Notes: generated by a model from the letters alone, not told the origin. A DNA stretch of 64,000 nt from Rubrobacter calidifluminis (GCF_028617075.1 NZ_JAQKGV010000006.1:1-64000), one strand, 5' to 3'; shown: positions 22,737-31,741, counted from the first letter of the stretch. Numbers and translations are program-made.

Positions 22737-23524
22737 TGGTGGAAGATCTCGCCAGGATCTCGCAGTTGACGGAAGAAGAGCTCGACGAGCTCGCAGCCGA
22801 GCTGGCGCGCAGAGCCAGCCGGGCTCAGAAGAGCAGAAACGACTCCACGCCGGACGCTCGAGAAACAATCTGCGGGAGGTGCGGACGTCCGCAACCTCGC
22901 ACGCTCGTGATCGGCAATCCCTACCAGAAGATGTGCGAGTGTCATCAGGACGTGGCGCGGGCATGGCGGGCGATAGAGCGCGTCGATCCCGCCGGCGAGA
23001 TGACATTCGCGAGTCTGAGAGACCCCGATCCGACGGTGAAAAACGCGGCGGCGAAGCTTCAGGCGATCGTGAGCGGCCAGCGGAGCCGGGGTGTGCTGAT
23101 GTTCGGACTTCCGGGTCGGGGCAAGACGCATCTTTCGATCGCGTTTGCGCGGTCGATGCTGGAGGCCGGCAAGCTCTGCGGCGTGTACAACCTCGCGGGT
23201 TTGATCTCCCGCATCCAGTCCACATACGGCTACGAGGACGCTGAGGAGTCGAAAGCGTCCATACTCGACGAGGTGCTCAGGCACGACGCCATCGTGCTGG
23301 ACGACATCGGCAAGGAGCACCGCTCACAGGACACCGAGACGATCGTCTATCAGCTCGTAGACGCTCTCTATAACGCCCGCAAGCCGCTCATCGCATCCTC
23401 CAACCTGCCTGGCAAGGAGTTCGCGGAGCGCTACGACGCGGCCGTCCTTTCGCGGCTGAAGGGCATGTGCGAGCGGCTGGTTATCCGTGGCGAAGATCGC
23501 CGGGAGGCGGCGTGGGAATGGTAG
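22736..23524 (+). CDS. DnaC-like helicase loader ATPase
   Basis: 262 residues. N-terminal CGRCGRPQ zinc motif, then an AAA+ domain: Walker A LMFGLPGRGKTHLSIAF, Walker B HDAIVLDDIGKE, sensor region IASSNLPGKEF and the Arg-rich YDAAVLSRLKGMC. Loads host replicative helicase at the phage origin. ATG 22736 overlaps the upstream TGA. Confidence 0.88.
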   Translation: MVEDLARISQLTEEELDELAAELARRASRAQKSRNDSTPDARETICGRCGRPQPRTLVIGNPYQKMCECHQDVARAWRAIERVDPAGEMTFASLRDPDPTVKNAAAKLQAIVSGQRSRGVLMFGLPGRGKTHLSIAFARSMLEAGKLCGVYNLAGLISRIQSTYGYEDAEESKASILDEVLRHDAIVLDDIGKEHRSQDTETIVYQLVDALYNARKPLIASSNLPGKEFAERYDAAVLSRLKGMCERLVIRGEDRREAAWEW

Positions 23525-23736
23525 AGGCGACAGACAGAGAGACGGTTCTGGCTGTCTTCGAGTGCGCCGGATGCGGCCGATCCTGGAAGATCGTAGCCGG
23601 CCCGCACTGGTTACGTTTTGGGATACAAGATGTTTGTGTTTGCGGCGCAGAGATAGAAGCTCCGGCCAGATGGGAGTCTCCGCGCGGAGAGAGCGTCCTA
23701 CCGCCAGCGTTCGGTGTGCAGGAGGGGCTTTTCTGA
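23518..23736 (+). CDS. Small zinc-ribbon phage protein
   Basis: 72 residues with FECAGCGRSWKI and VCVCGAEI, a CxxC...CxC metal site. ATG inside the end of the loader gene (7-nt overlap). Function unknown. Confidence 0.55.
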   Translation: MVEATDRETVLAVFECAGCGRSWKIVAGPHWLRFGIQDVCVCGAEIEAPARWESPRGESVLPPAFGVQEGLF

Positions 23737-23756
23737 GCGGCATCGGGCGGCCGGGT

Positions 23757-24005
23757 ATGATGAGCGCCCATCGCTTCGGCCACCGCAGCGCCGCGCTCTA
23801 CCCGTACCTGGAGCAGGAAGTGGACACGCCGCGAGGGCCCGGCGTGCTGCTCCAGGTACTCGCGGGGGAAGCACACGTCCTGCTCTACCGCACCAGAGAG
23901 AAGGAGCACGGGATCGGCAGCCGCACCGTGAGGTTCCGCCCGGTCACGAGCTTCCCGGCAGCGGAGGTGAGGCCGGCTAACGAGGCCCGAAGGAGGAGCG
24001 CATGA
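23757..24005 (+). CDS. Small early phage protein
   Basis: 82 residues from ATG 23757 (a second ATG follows at 23760). Beta-rich: GPGVLLQVLAGEAHVLLYRT, TVRFRPVTSFP, like small SH3-type folds. No family recognised. End overlaps the nuclease start (ATGA). Confidence 0.5.
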   Translation: MMSAHRFGHRSAALYPYLEQEVDTPRGPGVLLQVLAGEAHVLLYRTREKEHGIGSRTVRFRPVTSFPAAEVRPANEARRRSA

Positions 24006-24370
24006 AAAACGCGCGCGTCTTGCGCGAAGAGTACCTGCGCGAGCTGGATTTTTCGATCTCCGAGAAGAACTTCACGACCCGCGTGAAGGGCATCTTCCGG
24101 GCCGCCGGCTGGCTCACGTACCACACGTGGAACTCGAAGCACTCCGATGCTGGCTTTCCGGATCTGATCTGCGTGAAAGACGAGCGGATCGTCGCCATCG
24201 AGCTCAAGGTGGGTCGTAACCGGCCCACCGGGCACCAGAGACGATGGCTCGAAGCGCTCGCGCGGGCTGGCATCGAGACATACGTCATGTGGCCGAGATA
24301 CGAGCCCGAGATCACGAAGATAGCCGCCGGGGAGTCCTCGGCGCGTGAGGGCAAGCTGGAGAAGCGCTAA
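24002..24370 (+). CDS. VRR-NUC domain nuclease
   Basis: 122 residues. PD-(D/E)xK core: GFPDLICVKDERIVAIELKV, followed by GHQRRWLEALARAGIET, the standard VRR-NUC layout. Stand-alone VRR-NUC proteins are common in phage replication regions, where they act as endonucleases on branched DNA. Confidence 0.88.
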   Translation: MKNARVLREEYLRELDFSISEKNFTTRVKGIFRAAGWLTYHTWNSKHSDAGFPDLICVKDERIVAIELKVGRNRPTGHQRRWLEALARAGIETYVMWPRYEPEITKIAAGESSAREGKLEKR

Positions 24371-24387
24371 CCGGGGAGGAGATAGGG

Positions 24388-25029
24388 ATGGGGGAGAACA
24401 GGCGCTCAATTAAACACAACGCTCAGATGGTGAGGCGGTATCTCGATGTTTGGCCGCTTCTGACCGAGAAAACATCTCGCGGCGAGGCGCAGGTGCGCGT
24501 GCAGCACGCGAAAGGCTCCTCTTCCCCGCCGGTCTCCGCACTGTTCTTCCGCTTCCTGGAGGACGAGGACAACCGCGACGCGTCCCGCATACTCTCGCCG
24601 CTTCTGCAGGAGATACTGAAGAGCGGCGCGTCCCATCGGGGCGTCTCATTCCGCGCGCTCCTCATGGACATCGCATCAGATCCCGGCGCCATGCTCCACA
24701 TCGAGCACTCCCCGCGTCACCGGGAAGCGCTCGAAAAGATGTGTGTGCTCATCGCCCATGCCATAGCCTCCCGCTACGGCGCCGGGCGTCGCATCCACGT
24801 CCGTCTGCCCCGCGCCTGCCATCCCGCGCGCAACCTCCACGACGCGGCCATGAAGCGCAGAACCTGGAAGAAAGAAGACTCGTACCGCATCCTCGCGAAC
24901 GAGTGGGCCGAGATGGTGGCGCGCGGCATAGACGAATCGGAAGCATACCGCACCGTCGCGAAGGCGCACGACACATCCTACTGGCGCGTCTGGCGTGCAG
25001 TCGAGTGGGCGAAAGAGTACGCAGGCTGA
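24388..25029 (+). CDS. Phage protein with C-terminal HTH; late-gene regulator candidate
   Basis: 213 residues. The central part is helical with basic segments (SRYGAGRRIHVRLPRACH); the last 55 residues (ILANEWAEMVARGIDES, AYRTVAKAHDTSYWRVWRA) look like a HTH. No family recognised. It is the last early gene and sits directly before a strong promoter-terminator pair, exactly where lambda encodes Q and where Gram-positive phages often encode late activators, hence the suggestion (inference). Confidence 0.5.
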   Translation: MGENRRSIKHNAQMVRRYLDVWPLLTEKTSRGEAQVRVQHAKGSSSPPVSALFFRFLEDEDNRDASRILSPLLQEILKSGASHRGVSFRALLMDIASDPGAMLHIEHSPRHREALEKMCVLIAHAIASRYGAGRRIHVRLPRACHPARNLHDAAMKRRTWKKEDSYRILANEWAEMVARGIDESEAYRTVAKAHDTSYWRVWRAVEWAKEYAG

Positions 25030-25033
25030 AACC

Positions 25034-25062
25034 TTGCGTTTTGCACGAGCATGAGGTATACT
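25034..25062 (+). promoter_or_regulatory. Candidate late promoter (pR'-like)
   Basis: TTGCGT (25034-25039), 17-nt spacer, TATACT (25057-25062), the best sigma70-type promoter in the prophage. Expected start near 25069, only about 13 nt before a terminator hairpin. Confidence 0.65.
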
Positions 25063-25081
25063 TTGCTACGATAGCTATACT

Positions 25082-25108
25082 GCCCCGGAAGCAGCCGGGG
25101 CTTTTTTT
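25082..25108 (+). terminator. Intrinsic terminator (tR'-like)
   Basis: Perfect stem GCCCCGG / CCGGGGC, loop AAGCAG, then seven T (25102-25108). Directly downstream of the promoter at 25034-25062 and 126 nt upstream of the terminase small subunit. It ends the early operon and could gate late transcription. Confidence 0.85.
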
Positions 25109-25233
25109 GTGGCCGGGCGGCGGGACCTCCTTTCCCTCTCATGCGTGCTCTTTCCTCCGGGCACACTCGTCGTTCTCCTTGGGCCGCCCGGTCTATGGAC
25201 ATGAAGATTGTTTTCGTTGATACCGGATAGGTG

Positions 25234-25737
25234 ATGGCACAAAGGTTAGCTAAAGCTCAGCGCATAGAGTACGCCCGCAAGGCCGCCGAGCTCTCTGCCA
25301 AAGGATGGATGTCCAAGGATATAGCCGTGGAGCTCGGTGTGTCCGCTGCCACGGTGCAGCGCCTGATCGACTACGCCTACGAACTCGAGCGCGACCGCTG
25401 GGTGAACGGCAAAGAAGAGGCCATCGCGCAGTACCGCGCAATCATTGACGAGGCCTGGAAGAGACTGCGCACGCTCGACTCCCGGAGCCTGAACGTCTCG
25501 GGGCTCCTGAACTCCATCCGGGCGGCCCAGGAGCGCATCGACAGGCTCCAGGGCAACGAGGCCCCCATCAAGACTCACAATGAGCACCACAACTACACAC
25601 ACAAGAGCGAAGACGAGCGAAAAGAGCGCTACGAACGCCTCTTCGCCGAGCTCGACGCCTATCGACTGGGAGTTGATGACGCGGACGGCCGAGGCGCTGG
25701 AGGCGAATCCGTACATCCCCGTAGCGCCGACGATTAA
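25234..25737 (+). CDS. Terminase small subunit
   Basis: 167 residues. N-terminal HTH (AAELSAKGWMSKDIAVELGV, SAATVQRLIDYAYEL) for DNA recognition, a helical oligomerisation core (SGLLNSIRAAQERIDRLQG) and a charged tail. Position next to the large subunit supports the call. Start at ATG 25234 (GTG 25231 also possible). Confidence 0.8.
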   Translation: MAQRLAKAQRIEYARKAAELSAKGWMSKDIAVELGVSAATVQRLIDYAYELERDRWVNGKEEAIAQYRAIIDEAWKRLRTLDSRSLNVSGLLNSIRAAQERIDRLQGNEAPIKTHNEHHNYTHKSEDERKERYERLFAELDAYRLGVDDADGRGAGGESVHPRSADD

Positions 25738-26989
25738 GCAGCTCCTCTTCCTCTCGCTACCGCACTTCGAAGCCTTCTATGGCGGGGCGGGCGGCGGCGG
25801 GAAGAGCGAGGCGCTGCTCATGGCGGCGCTGATGTACGTAGAGGAGCCCGGATACGCTGCGATTCTCTTCCGCCGCACATTCACGGACCTGGCGCTCGAG
25901 AACTCGCTGATGGACCGCGCCGCTTCGTGGCTGACGCGTACGGACGCGCAGTGGTCCGAGCGTGACAAGCGCTGGACGTTCCCGAAGGGTGCGACGCTCA
26001 CGTTCGGATACCTCGACAGCCCGCGCGACTGGCGGCGCTACGACTCTGCGGAGTTCCAGTTCGTCGGCTTCGACGAGGCGTCGCAGTTCCGCCCGCGGGA
26101 CATGAATGCACTCATCCAGCGCGTCAGGCGGCCGAAGGATGCGCGGGTTCCGCTCCGGGTGCGCTACGCTTCGAACCCCGGCGGCGAGGCGCACGACTTC
26201 CTCCTGAAGCGCTTCGTGGAGCCGAAGGAGCCCCACCCCCAGCGCGCCTTCGTTCCGGCTCTACTCGAAGATAATCCGTACCTCGACCGGGAGAGCTACG
26301 AAGCCACGCTCGAGCGCATCAGAGAGCTCGACGAAGTGCTCTACCAGCAGCGTCGCTACGGCGTCTGGATCACGGACGATGGAGACTCGATCTTTCGCCG
26401 CGAGTGGTTTGCCGGGCGCTACGATGCCTCAAACCGCGGCGTGCATAACGCCGTCGTAGCACGCTACATCTTCTGGGATACGGCGTTCAAGGAGGGCGAG
26501 GAGAGAGACTACAGCGCGTGCGTGGTCGCCGAGCTCTCGTCCGACTACACGCTGTATGTACGCGAGGTGGGGGCGTGGCGGCTCGAGTTCCCGGACCTGG
26601 TCGGCTACATGGAGGACATCGCCGCCAGGCACAACCAGGACCGGAAGCTGCGCGGGATCGTGGTGGAAGACGTGGGGGCGGGCACCTCCGCGATCCAGAC
26701 GCTTCGCGAGGCGTCGCGCTGGGTCGCACCGTATATCCAGGCGTTCAGGGTGCGGGGGAAGAAGACCGAGCGGGCCCGCGAGGCGAGCGTGTGGGCACGC
26801 CGGGGGATGGTTAAGCTGCCCGCGCCGTCCCCTGAAGTTTCGTGGCTGCACGACTTCGAGGAGCAGCTTTTCGCCTTCCCCATCACCGAACACGACGATA
26901 TGACCGACGCATTCGTGATGTCCATCCTCTACCTCCGGCACTACCTCGCCGAAGGCTGGCGCGCACGCGCAGGGACACAGGTGGCGTAG
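25676..26989 (+). CDS. terL: Terminase large subunit
   Basis: 437 residues. ATPase domain with Walker A AFYGGAGGGGKSEALL and Walker B QFVGFDEAS; nuclease domain with IFWDTAFKEGEERDYSACVV and later HDDMTDAFVMSILYL acidic residues. Drives DNA into the prohead and cuts it. An ATG at 25580 would add 32 Ser/Thr-rich residues overlapping the small subunit; the start at 25676 has GGGAG just upstream and is preferred. Confidence 0.93.
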   Translation: MTRTAEALEANPYIPVAPTIKQLLFLSLPHFEAFYGGAGGGGKSEALLMAALMYVEEPGYAAILFRRTFTDLALENSLMDRAASWLTRTDAQWSERDKRWTFPKGATLTFGYLDSPRDWRRYDSAEFQFVGFDEASQFRPRDMNALIQRVRRPKDARVPLRVRYASNPGGEAHDFLLKRFVEPKEPHPQRAFVPALLEDNPYLDRESYEATLERIRELDEVLYQQRRYGVWITDDGDSIFRREWFAGRYDASNRGVHNAVVARYIFWDTAFKEGEERDYSACVVAELSSDYTLYVREVGAWRLEFPDLVGYMEDIAARHNQDRKLRGIVVEDVGAGTSAIQTLREASRWVAPYIQAFRVRGKKTERAREASVWARRGMVKLPAPSPEVSWLHDFEEQLFAFPITEHDDMTDAFVMSILYLRHYLAEGWRARAGTQVA

Positions 26990-26992
26990 GGT

Positions 26993-28555
26993 GTGGCTAT
27001 CCTCGATCGCATCAGAGCAGCAGGAGCGGCGCTGATGGGGCGCACGCGCAACGCACCAGAAGCGCTCGCATCTGAGCCGTACGGCATCTCCGGCGACTAC
27101 GGCCCGCGCTCCACGGACCACTACCGCGTGCTGGCCCACTACTACCGCCAGAGCCGCCTCTACGAGTCACTGGCGTACGCCATCCGCCGCGACACCGCAG
27201 GCAGGCAGTATTCTGCGCTGAAGAACCTGCGCAACCCAGCCGAGCGCGCCGTGGAGTTCCACGCGGCCCTGCTCTGGGGCGGAGACCCGGCGGATGTCGC
27301 GCTCGAGACCACGACGAAAGAGGTGGCGGACGCGATAGACCGCCTCTGGCGCTACTCCAACCTCTCTGCATCGGGGCGCATCTGGTCGCGCTGGCTCCCG
27401 CTCTACGGTGACCTGTTCCTTAAGGTCGTAAAGCCCGAAGGGCGCGACCAGGTTTACATCCAGGGCATCCGGCCCGACTACATAACGGACTTCACCAAAG
27501 ACGACCGCGGTTACTTCACCTTCCTCCGGCTGGATATCCCATCCGAGCGCCGGCTCGACGACGGGACGATCCGGGAATACTGCCATACTGAGATCTGGAA
27601 GAAGGGACAGGACGGGCAGGACGGACAGTTCCTCTACTACGAGCACGACGGCTCCTCGCGCACCCCGATCGCGAGCCTGCCCGACCCCGCCGGCGGGATG
27701 GTACTCTCGGCGGCGGGGGACATCGAGGATGGCGTCTCCGGCTTTGACTTCATACCCTTCGTACACGCGAAGTTCCGTGACGTCGGCGATGCCCGCGGGA
27801 TCGGTGTCTACGCTCCGTACCTGGAGCAGATCGACGAGGCCAACCGGATGGCCACGCGGCTGCACGAGCTCCTCTTCCGCTACGACCGCGCACACCGGGG
27901 ACTGCGCTCCGTCGGCACAGACGCCTCGGGCGCTCCGCTCCCCCCGCCCTCGTTCGACTCCGCCTCGCGGGACGCCGCCGTCTCCTACTACGCCTCCGCC
28001 GGGTACGTCGCGGACGCGAGGAGACGCCCGGACGAGGTGGAGCTCGGGGGTGAGCGCTATCTGCTTTTGCCCGCGAGCGTCGAGCCGGTGGACCTGGCGC
28101 CGCAGATCGACTACGCCTCGGGGCTCGCACTCCTGGATGCGCAGCTCAAGGAGCTCTCGCAGAACATGCCCGAGCTCGTCTACTACCAGATCGGACAGCT
28201 CATCGCCACCGCGAGCGCGCAGGCCGCCACCTCCGGTGTGGCACTCCAGACCGTGATGGCGGCCGCGCTCGACCGGATGCGCGAGGCCCGCGCCAACCTC
28301 TTCGCCGCGCTGGAGCGGGCCGACGAGATGGCGCTCACGATCGGATCCGTCTACGGAGTCGAGGGCTTCACGGGCATCGGCAGCTACGAGGCCGGAGACT
28401 TTGAGCACACGATTAGCTCCCCGGAGGGGAGCGCGTCGGAGGCGCAGGCGACTGCCACCACGCCGCAGCAGAATGCCCCGGAGGTGCCGCAGGACGCTTT
28501 CGCCCGTGCTCAGGCGATTCTGGAGAGGATGAATGGTAGCCAGCCAGCAGGCTAG
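26993..28555 (+). CDS. Portal protein
   Basis: 520 residues. Portal-like features: helical wing with YRVLAHYYRQSRLYESLAYA, WSRWLPLYGDLFLKVVKPEG, PFVHAKFRDVGDARGIGVY, and the IDEANRMATRLHELLFRYDR clip/stem region. Forms the dodecameric DNA channel. GTG start 3 nt after terL. The C-terminal tail is Ala/Gln-rich. Confidence 0.85.
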   Translation: MAILDRIRAAGAALMGRTRNAPEALASEPYGISGDYGPRSTDHYRVLAHYYRQSRLYESLAYAIRRDTAGRQYSALKNLRNPAERAVEFHAALLWGGDPADVALETTTKEVADAIDRLWRYSNLSASGRIWSRWLPLYGDLFLKVVKPEGRDQVYIQGIRPDYITDFTKDDRGYFTFLRLDIPSERRLDDGTIREYCHTEIWKKGQDGQDGQFLYYEHDGSSRTPIASLPDPAGGMVLSAAGDIEDGVSGFDFIPFVHAKFRDVGDARGIGVYAPYLEQIDEANRMATRLHELLFRYDRAHRGLRSVGTDASGAPLPPPSFDSASRDAAVSYYASAGYVADARRRPDEVELGGERYLLLPASVEPVDLAPQIDYASGLALLDAQLKELSQNMPELVYYQIGQLIATASAQAATSGVALQTVMAAALDRMREARANLFAALERADEMALTIGSVYGVEGFTGIGSYEAGDFEHTISSPEGSASEAQATATTPQQNAPEVPQDAFARAQAILERMNGSQPAG

Positions 28556-29144
28556 CGAGCGGCAGACCGGGAGTCAGGGGGAGGCCCAGGCCGCCGCAGC
28601 CATCGCCGCAGCGCTCGCCGGGGGGACAGCAGCCGTGGGGCTTGCCGCGGTGATACTCGGTGCCATGCCGCTCGTTGGGCTCGGGCTGTTCGTCCGCAAG
28701 AACCCCGAGGAGGCGGCCGGCGTCGCGGCTTCCGTGGCGACGATCGTGCTCACCAAGCGCCGGGGCGGGACGAGCGCGGGTCGGATGGAGGACATCTACA
28801 GCGCGTACTACGCTCTTGCGGCCGCCAGAAGGCTCGCCGCAGCCGGCGACAGAGAGAAGGCCCTCGAGCTCGAGAAGCGCTACTACCAGATGCACCTTGA
28901 GGCGGCCAAAAGACGCCGGGCGGCGGACCGCATGACCACCGGTGCACGCTCCCTCTACGGCTACGTGCTGAGCTGGCATCACGGCCACCCGAAGGAGCCG
29001 CGCCCCACCCACCTTGCCGCCGACGGGAAGAACTTCGACACCCGCCTCGGCGTGCCGCGCTCCACCGGGGCGCTGCCCGGTGAGCTCCCGAACTGCACCT
29101 GCTACTGGGGCCCGCCGATACCGGGAGCGCCGCAGCTGCACTGA
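28533..29144 (+). CDS. Minor head protein (SPP1 gp7-like C-terminus)
   Basis: 203 residues. Two hydrophobic segments near residues 20-60 are unusual for a capsid protein. The C-terminus (LAADGKNFD, TGALPGELPNCTCYWGPP) matches the Cys-rich end of phage head-morphogenesis proteins. Overlaps the portal gene by 23 nt. The membrane-like part may mark a role in DNA injection (inference). Confidence 0.55.
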   Translation: MVASQQASERQTGSQGEAQAAAAIAAALAGGTAAVGLAAVILGAMPLVGLGLFVRKNPEEAAGVAASVATIVLTKRRGGTSAGRMEDIYSAYYALAAARRLAAAGDREKALELEKRYYQMHLEAAKRRRAADRMTTGARSLYGYVLSWHHGHPKEPRPTHLAADGKNFDTRLGVPRSTGALPGELPNCTCYWGPPIPGAPQLH

Positions 29145-29158
29145 ATGAGGAGGAGAAG

Positions 29159-29473
29159 ATGCCGGATCCCGCAGTTATAGCCATGCCAGACCCGCATGGC
29201 GGATGCAGACACCCGCCATTGCCCCATAGGGGAGGTGGTAACTGGGTCACCAGGACCGGGGGGCACCTCCCAATGGAGATCGAATGCGTCGCCCGCGCTC
29301 TCTACTGGAACCGGGGCGGGACACGCTCGGTCTCACGCGCCGTCGAGATGGCCGTCGGGATCGTGCGCAACTGGGCGGAGGGTAAGGGCAACGTAACCCC
29401 GGCAACCAGAGCACGCGCCGCCGCAGCCATCGCCCGCTGGGAGGCGATGCGCGTCTCGGCGCGCATCCACTAG
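29159..29473 (+). CDS. Phage hypothetical protein, head region
   Basis: 104 residues with a strong AGGAGGAG Shine-Dalgarno. C-terminal half is a possible HTH: GGTRSVSRAVEMAVGIVRNW, TPATRARAAAAIARWEAM. The N-terminus is Pro/His/Gly-rich. It may start later at ATG 29273. Unknown role. Confidence 0.5.
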   Translation: MPDPAVIAMPDPHGGCRHPPLPHRGGGNWVTRTGGHLPMEIECVARALYWNRGGTRSVSRAVEMAVGIVRNWAEGKGNVTPATRARAAAAIARWEAMRVSARIH

Positions 29474-29523
29474 AGAATACGTCCACCATGACGGCAAAAA
29501 CCGGACAAAAGGAAGGAAGAACG

Positions 29524-30150
29524 ATGGCAGAAGCCGAAGAGAGCAGGGCCCACGAAGAGACTACGCAACCGCCCGCGGAAAGTGGCGAGAAGAAGACGGA
29601 GGAGACCCTGCCGAAGTCGCTGGTCGAGCAGCTCATAGCCGACAGAGCGAAGCGCGCCGAGTCCTCGGCCATCTCGAAGCTCGTCGAAGAGCTCGGGGTG
29701 GAGAGCGTCGACGAGATGCGCCAGATCATCAGCGACTACCGCGAGGCCGAGGCGGAGGTAAAAGACGAGCTCGACGAGTGGCAGGAGCGCCACGGCAGGC
29801 TCGAGAAGCAGTACGCCGAGACGCAGCAGAGGCTCGAAGAGCTCACCGGGCGCTACACCACGCTACTGAAGCGGCAGGCCCTCGAGCGGGCGCTCATCGA
29901 GGCCGGTGTGAAGCGCAGCCGCCTGGCGCACGCCATAAAGCACGCGGACCTCTCGGCCATCGAGCTCTCCGAAGGGGGCGAAGCGTCAGGGGCCGGCGAG
30001 GTGGCGAAGGCCGTGAAGGAGGAGGTGCCGGAATTCTTCGAGGAGACTCGCCGGGGCGGGATCCCACCGGCTCCGGGTGGCACGAACCGCTCCGGGCTCT
30101 CGCACGAAGAGAAGCTGGCCCGCTCGAACCTGGCGCGGCTTCGCTTCTGA
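29524..30150 (+). CDS. Scaffold protein
   Basis: 208 residues from ATG 29524 with AAGGAAGGAAG upstream (an ATG at 29488 would add 12). Acidic N-terminus, long coiled coil (DELDEWQERHGRLEKQYAET), basic C-terminal segment ending SNLARLRF, as expected of a scaffold that nucleates capsid assembly. Position before the capsid gene agrees. Confidence 0.75.
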   Translation: MAEAEESRAHEETTQPPAESGEKKTEETLPKSLVEQLIADRAKRAESSAISKLVEELGVESVDEMRQIISDYREAEAEVKDELDEWQERHGRLEKQYAETQQRLEELTGRYTTLLKRQALERALIEAGVKRSRLAHAIKHADLSAIELSEGGEASGAGEVAKAVKEEVPEFFEETRRGGIPPAPGGTNRSGLSHEEKLARSNLARLRF

Positions 30151-30177
30151 GTAGAAGAAAGGAGACAGGAAGGAACC

Positions 30178-30570
30178 ATGGCAACGATCACTGTAAACGC
30201 TGCGGACGTCGCCCTCGTTCGGGTCGACTCCGCGGGCGGGGCGCGCAGCTTCCCGGCTGCCGCTGCGATCGACGCGGGGCATGTCGTCTCGCTCAACGCC
30301 TCGGGACGCGCCACCGCCTCCGGGACCAACATGGAGGGCTTCGCCGTCACCTCGGCGAAGCAGGCCGGGGCGGCTATCGACGTCATCCGAAGCGGCATCG
30401 TCGACCTCGGCGACGCCCTCGCCTCGCTCGCCTTCGGCGCTGCGGTCTATGCTGCGCCCGATGGGTCGCTCGACGATTCTTCGAATGCTGGAGCGAACCC
30501 GCAGATAGGCTACGTCACTGCGTCGAACGGTGAGATCCCTTCACGCAAGCTCCTCGCGGTGGAGGTGTGA
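30178..30570 (+). CDS. Capsid decoration/stabilisation protein
   Basis: 130 residues, small beta-rich protein (DAGHVVSLNASGRATASG, GFAVTSAKQAGAAIDVIRSG) of the DUF2190/gpD-like type. GGAAGGA upstream. Sits between scaffold and major capsid, the standard place. Confidence 0.7.
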   Translation: MATITVNAADVALVRVDSAGGARSFPAAAAIDAGHVVSLNASGRATASGTNMEGFAVTSAKQAGAAIDVIRSGIVDLGDALASLAFGAAVYAAPDGSLDDSSNAGANPQIGYVTASNGEIPSRKLLAVEV

Positions 30571-30571
30571 G

Positions 30572-31675
30572 ATGGCGGATGTAGCTTACGGCTTCGTCGA
30601 CCTCGAGCATCTGTTCAGCCAGCGCATCGCCCAGATCCCCAACGGCTATGCGCTCGTCTCGGACGCCATCGACGAGTCCACGCAGGAGTACTCCCGCGTC
30701 GTCGACGGCATGCTCGCCACCCTCGCCACTGACGTCACCGTGGCGAAGGAGCACTACCTCGAGCCCGTCGGCGGCACTTTGCAACCACTCGACGAGTTTG
30801 GCAACCCGCTCCCGGTGCAGGGACGCCGCGGATACGACGTGGCGTACCCGATCCAGGGCGCGGGTACAGCCTTCGGCACGAACCGCCTCACCAGGGCGTT
30901 TATGACCGTCGCGGAGGCCAACCAGCGCACCGTCGATGCGCAGAACCGCGATCGCGACTGGCTCAAGCGCCACATCCTCGCCGCGGCCCTCGCCGACGCT
31001 CCGTACAACTGGTTCGACCAGACGCTCGAGCAGATCGGCGTCCAGGGCGCAGGCAACCTGACGATCATGCCGCTCGCCAATGGGGACGGCGCATCTTACG
31101 TCGGGCGCGGCGGCCGCGTCCTCAGCGCGCACTCGCACCTGATGGCCCAGACGAACCCGATCTCCGACACGGACAACCCGTTCGGCGCGATCTGGGAGAA
31201 CCTGATGGAGCACCCGGCGAACCAGGGGCATCGGGTGATCGTCTACGTCGCGGACAACCTCGCGTCGGATATCGCTTCTCTGGCTTCCTTCGTCGACCCG
31301 AGAGACGCCGACGTGCAGCTCGGGGCGAACGAGTCGCAGGTGGTGAATATCCCGGACGTCGGCTTCGGTGACGTCTACCTCGGCTACGTCCGGGCGCCGG
31401 GTCGCTCCCATATCATCAGCTGGGGCGATCTCCCCGACAACTACATGCTCGCCACCGTCGAGGGTGTCCCGTTCCTCGGCAGGCGGCAGTACCCGCTCGC
31501 CGAGCTGCAGGGACTCTTCACCGAGAACCACAGTCCGGACGGGAACATCCTCGAGACGCGCATGATCCGCTACTGCGGCTTCGGCGTCCGCAACCGCGTC
31601 GGCGCCGTGGCGTTCCTCGTCGGGCAGGCCAGCTACCAGGCCCCGGCCGACCTGAAGGCCCCGCTCGCCGTCTAG
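30572..31675 (+). CDS. Major capsid protein
   Basis: 367 residues, HK97-fold-size. Contains YDVAYPIQGAGTAFGTNRLT and RVIVYVADNLASDIASLA, with strong composition for an abundant protein. ATG follows GGAGGTG. A perfect 11-bp hairpin follows the gene, as often found after capsid genes. Confidence 0.85.
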   Translation: MADVAYGFVDLEHLFSQRIAQIPNGYALVSDAIDESTQEYSRVVDGMLATLATDVTVAKEHYLEPVGGTLQPLDEFGNPLPVQGRRGYDVAYPIQGAGTAFGTNRLTRAFMTVAEANQRTVDAQNRDRDWLKRHILAAALADAPYNWFDQTLEQIGVQGAGNLTIMPLANGDGASYVGRGGRVLSAHSHLMAQTNPISDTDNPFGAIWENLMEHPANQGHRVIVYVADNLASDIASLASFVDPRDADVQLGANESQVVNIPDVGFGDVYLGYVRAPGRSHIISWGDLPDNYMLATVEGVPFLGRRQYPLAELQGLFTENHSPDGNILETRMIRYCGFGVRNRVGAVAFLVGQASYQAPADLKAPLAV

Positions 31676-31688
31676 TCTTCGCAAACCC

Positions 31689-31719
31689 GGTGGGGGAGGA
31701 CTTGCGAGCCTCCCCCACC
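31689..31719 (+). terminator. Strong hairpin after the capsid gene
   Basis: Perfect 11-bp stem GGTGGGGGAGG / CCTCCCCCACC with a 9-nt loop and no T run. More likely a partial terminator, RNase stop or mRNA stabiliser that raises capsid over downstream expression. Confidence 0.5.
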
Positions 31720-31741
31720 ACGACCTGGAGGTGATCCAGCC

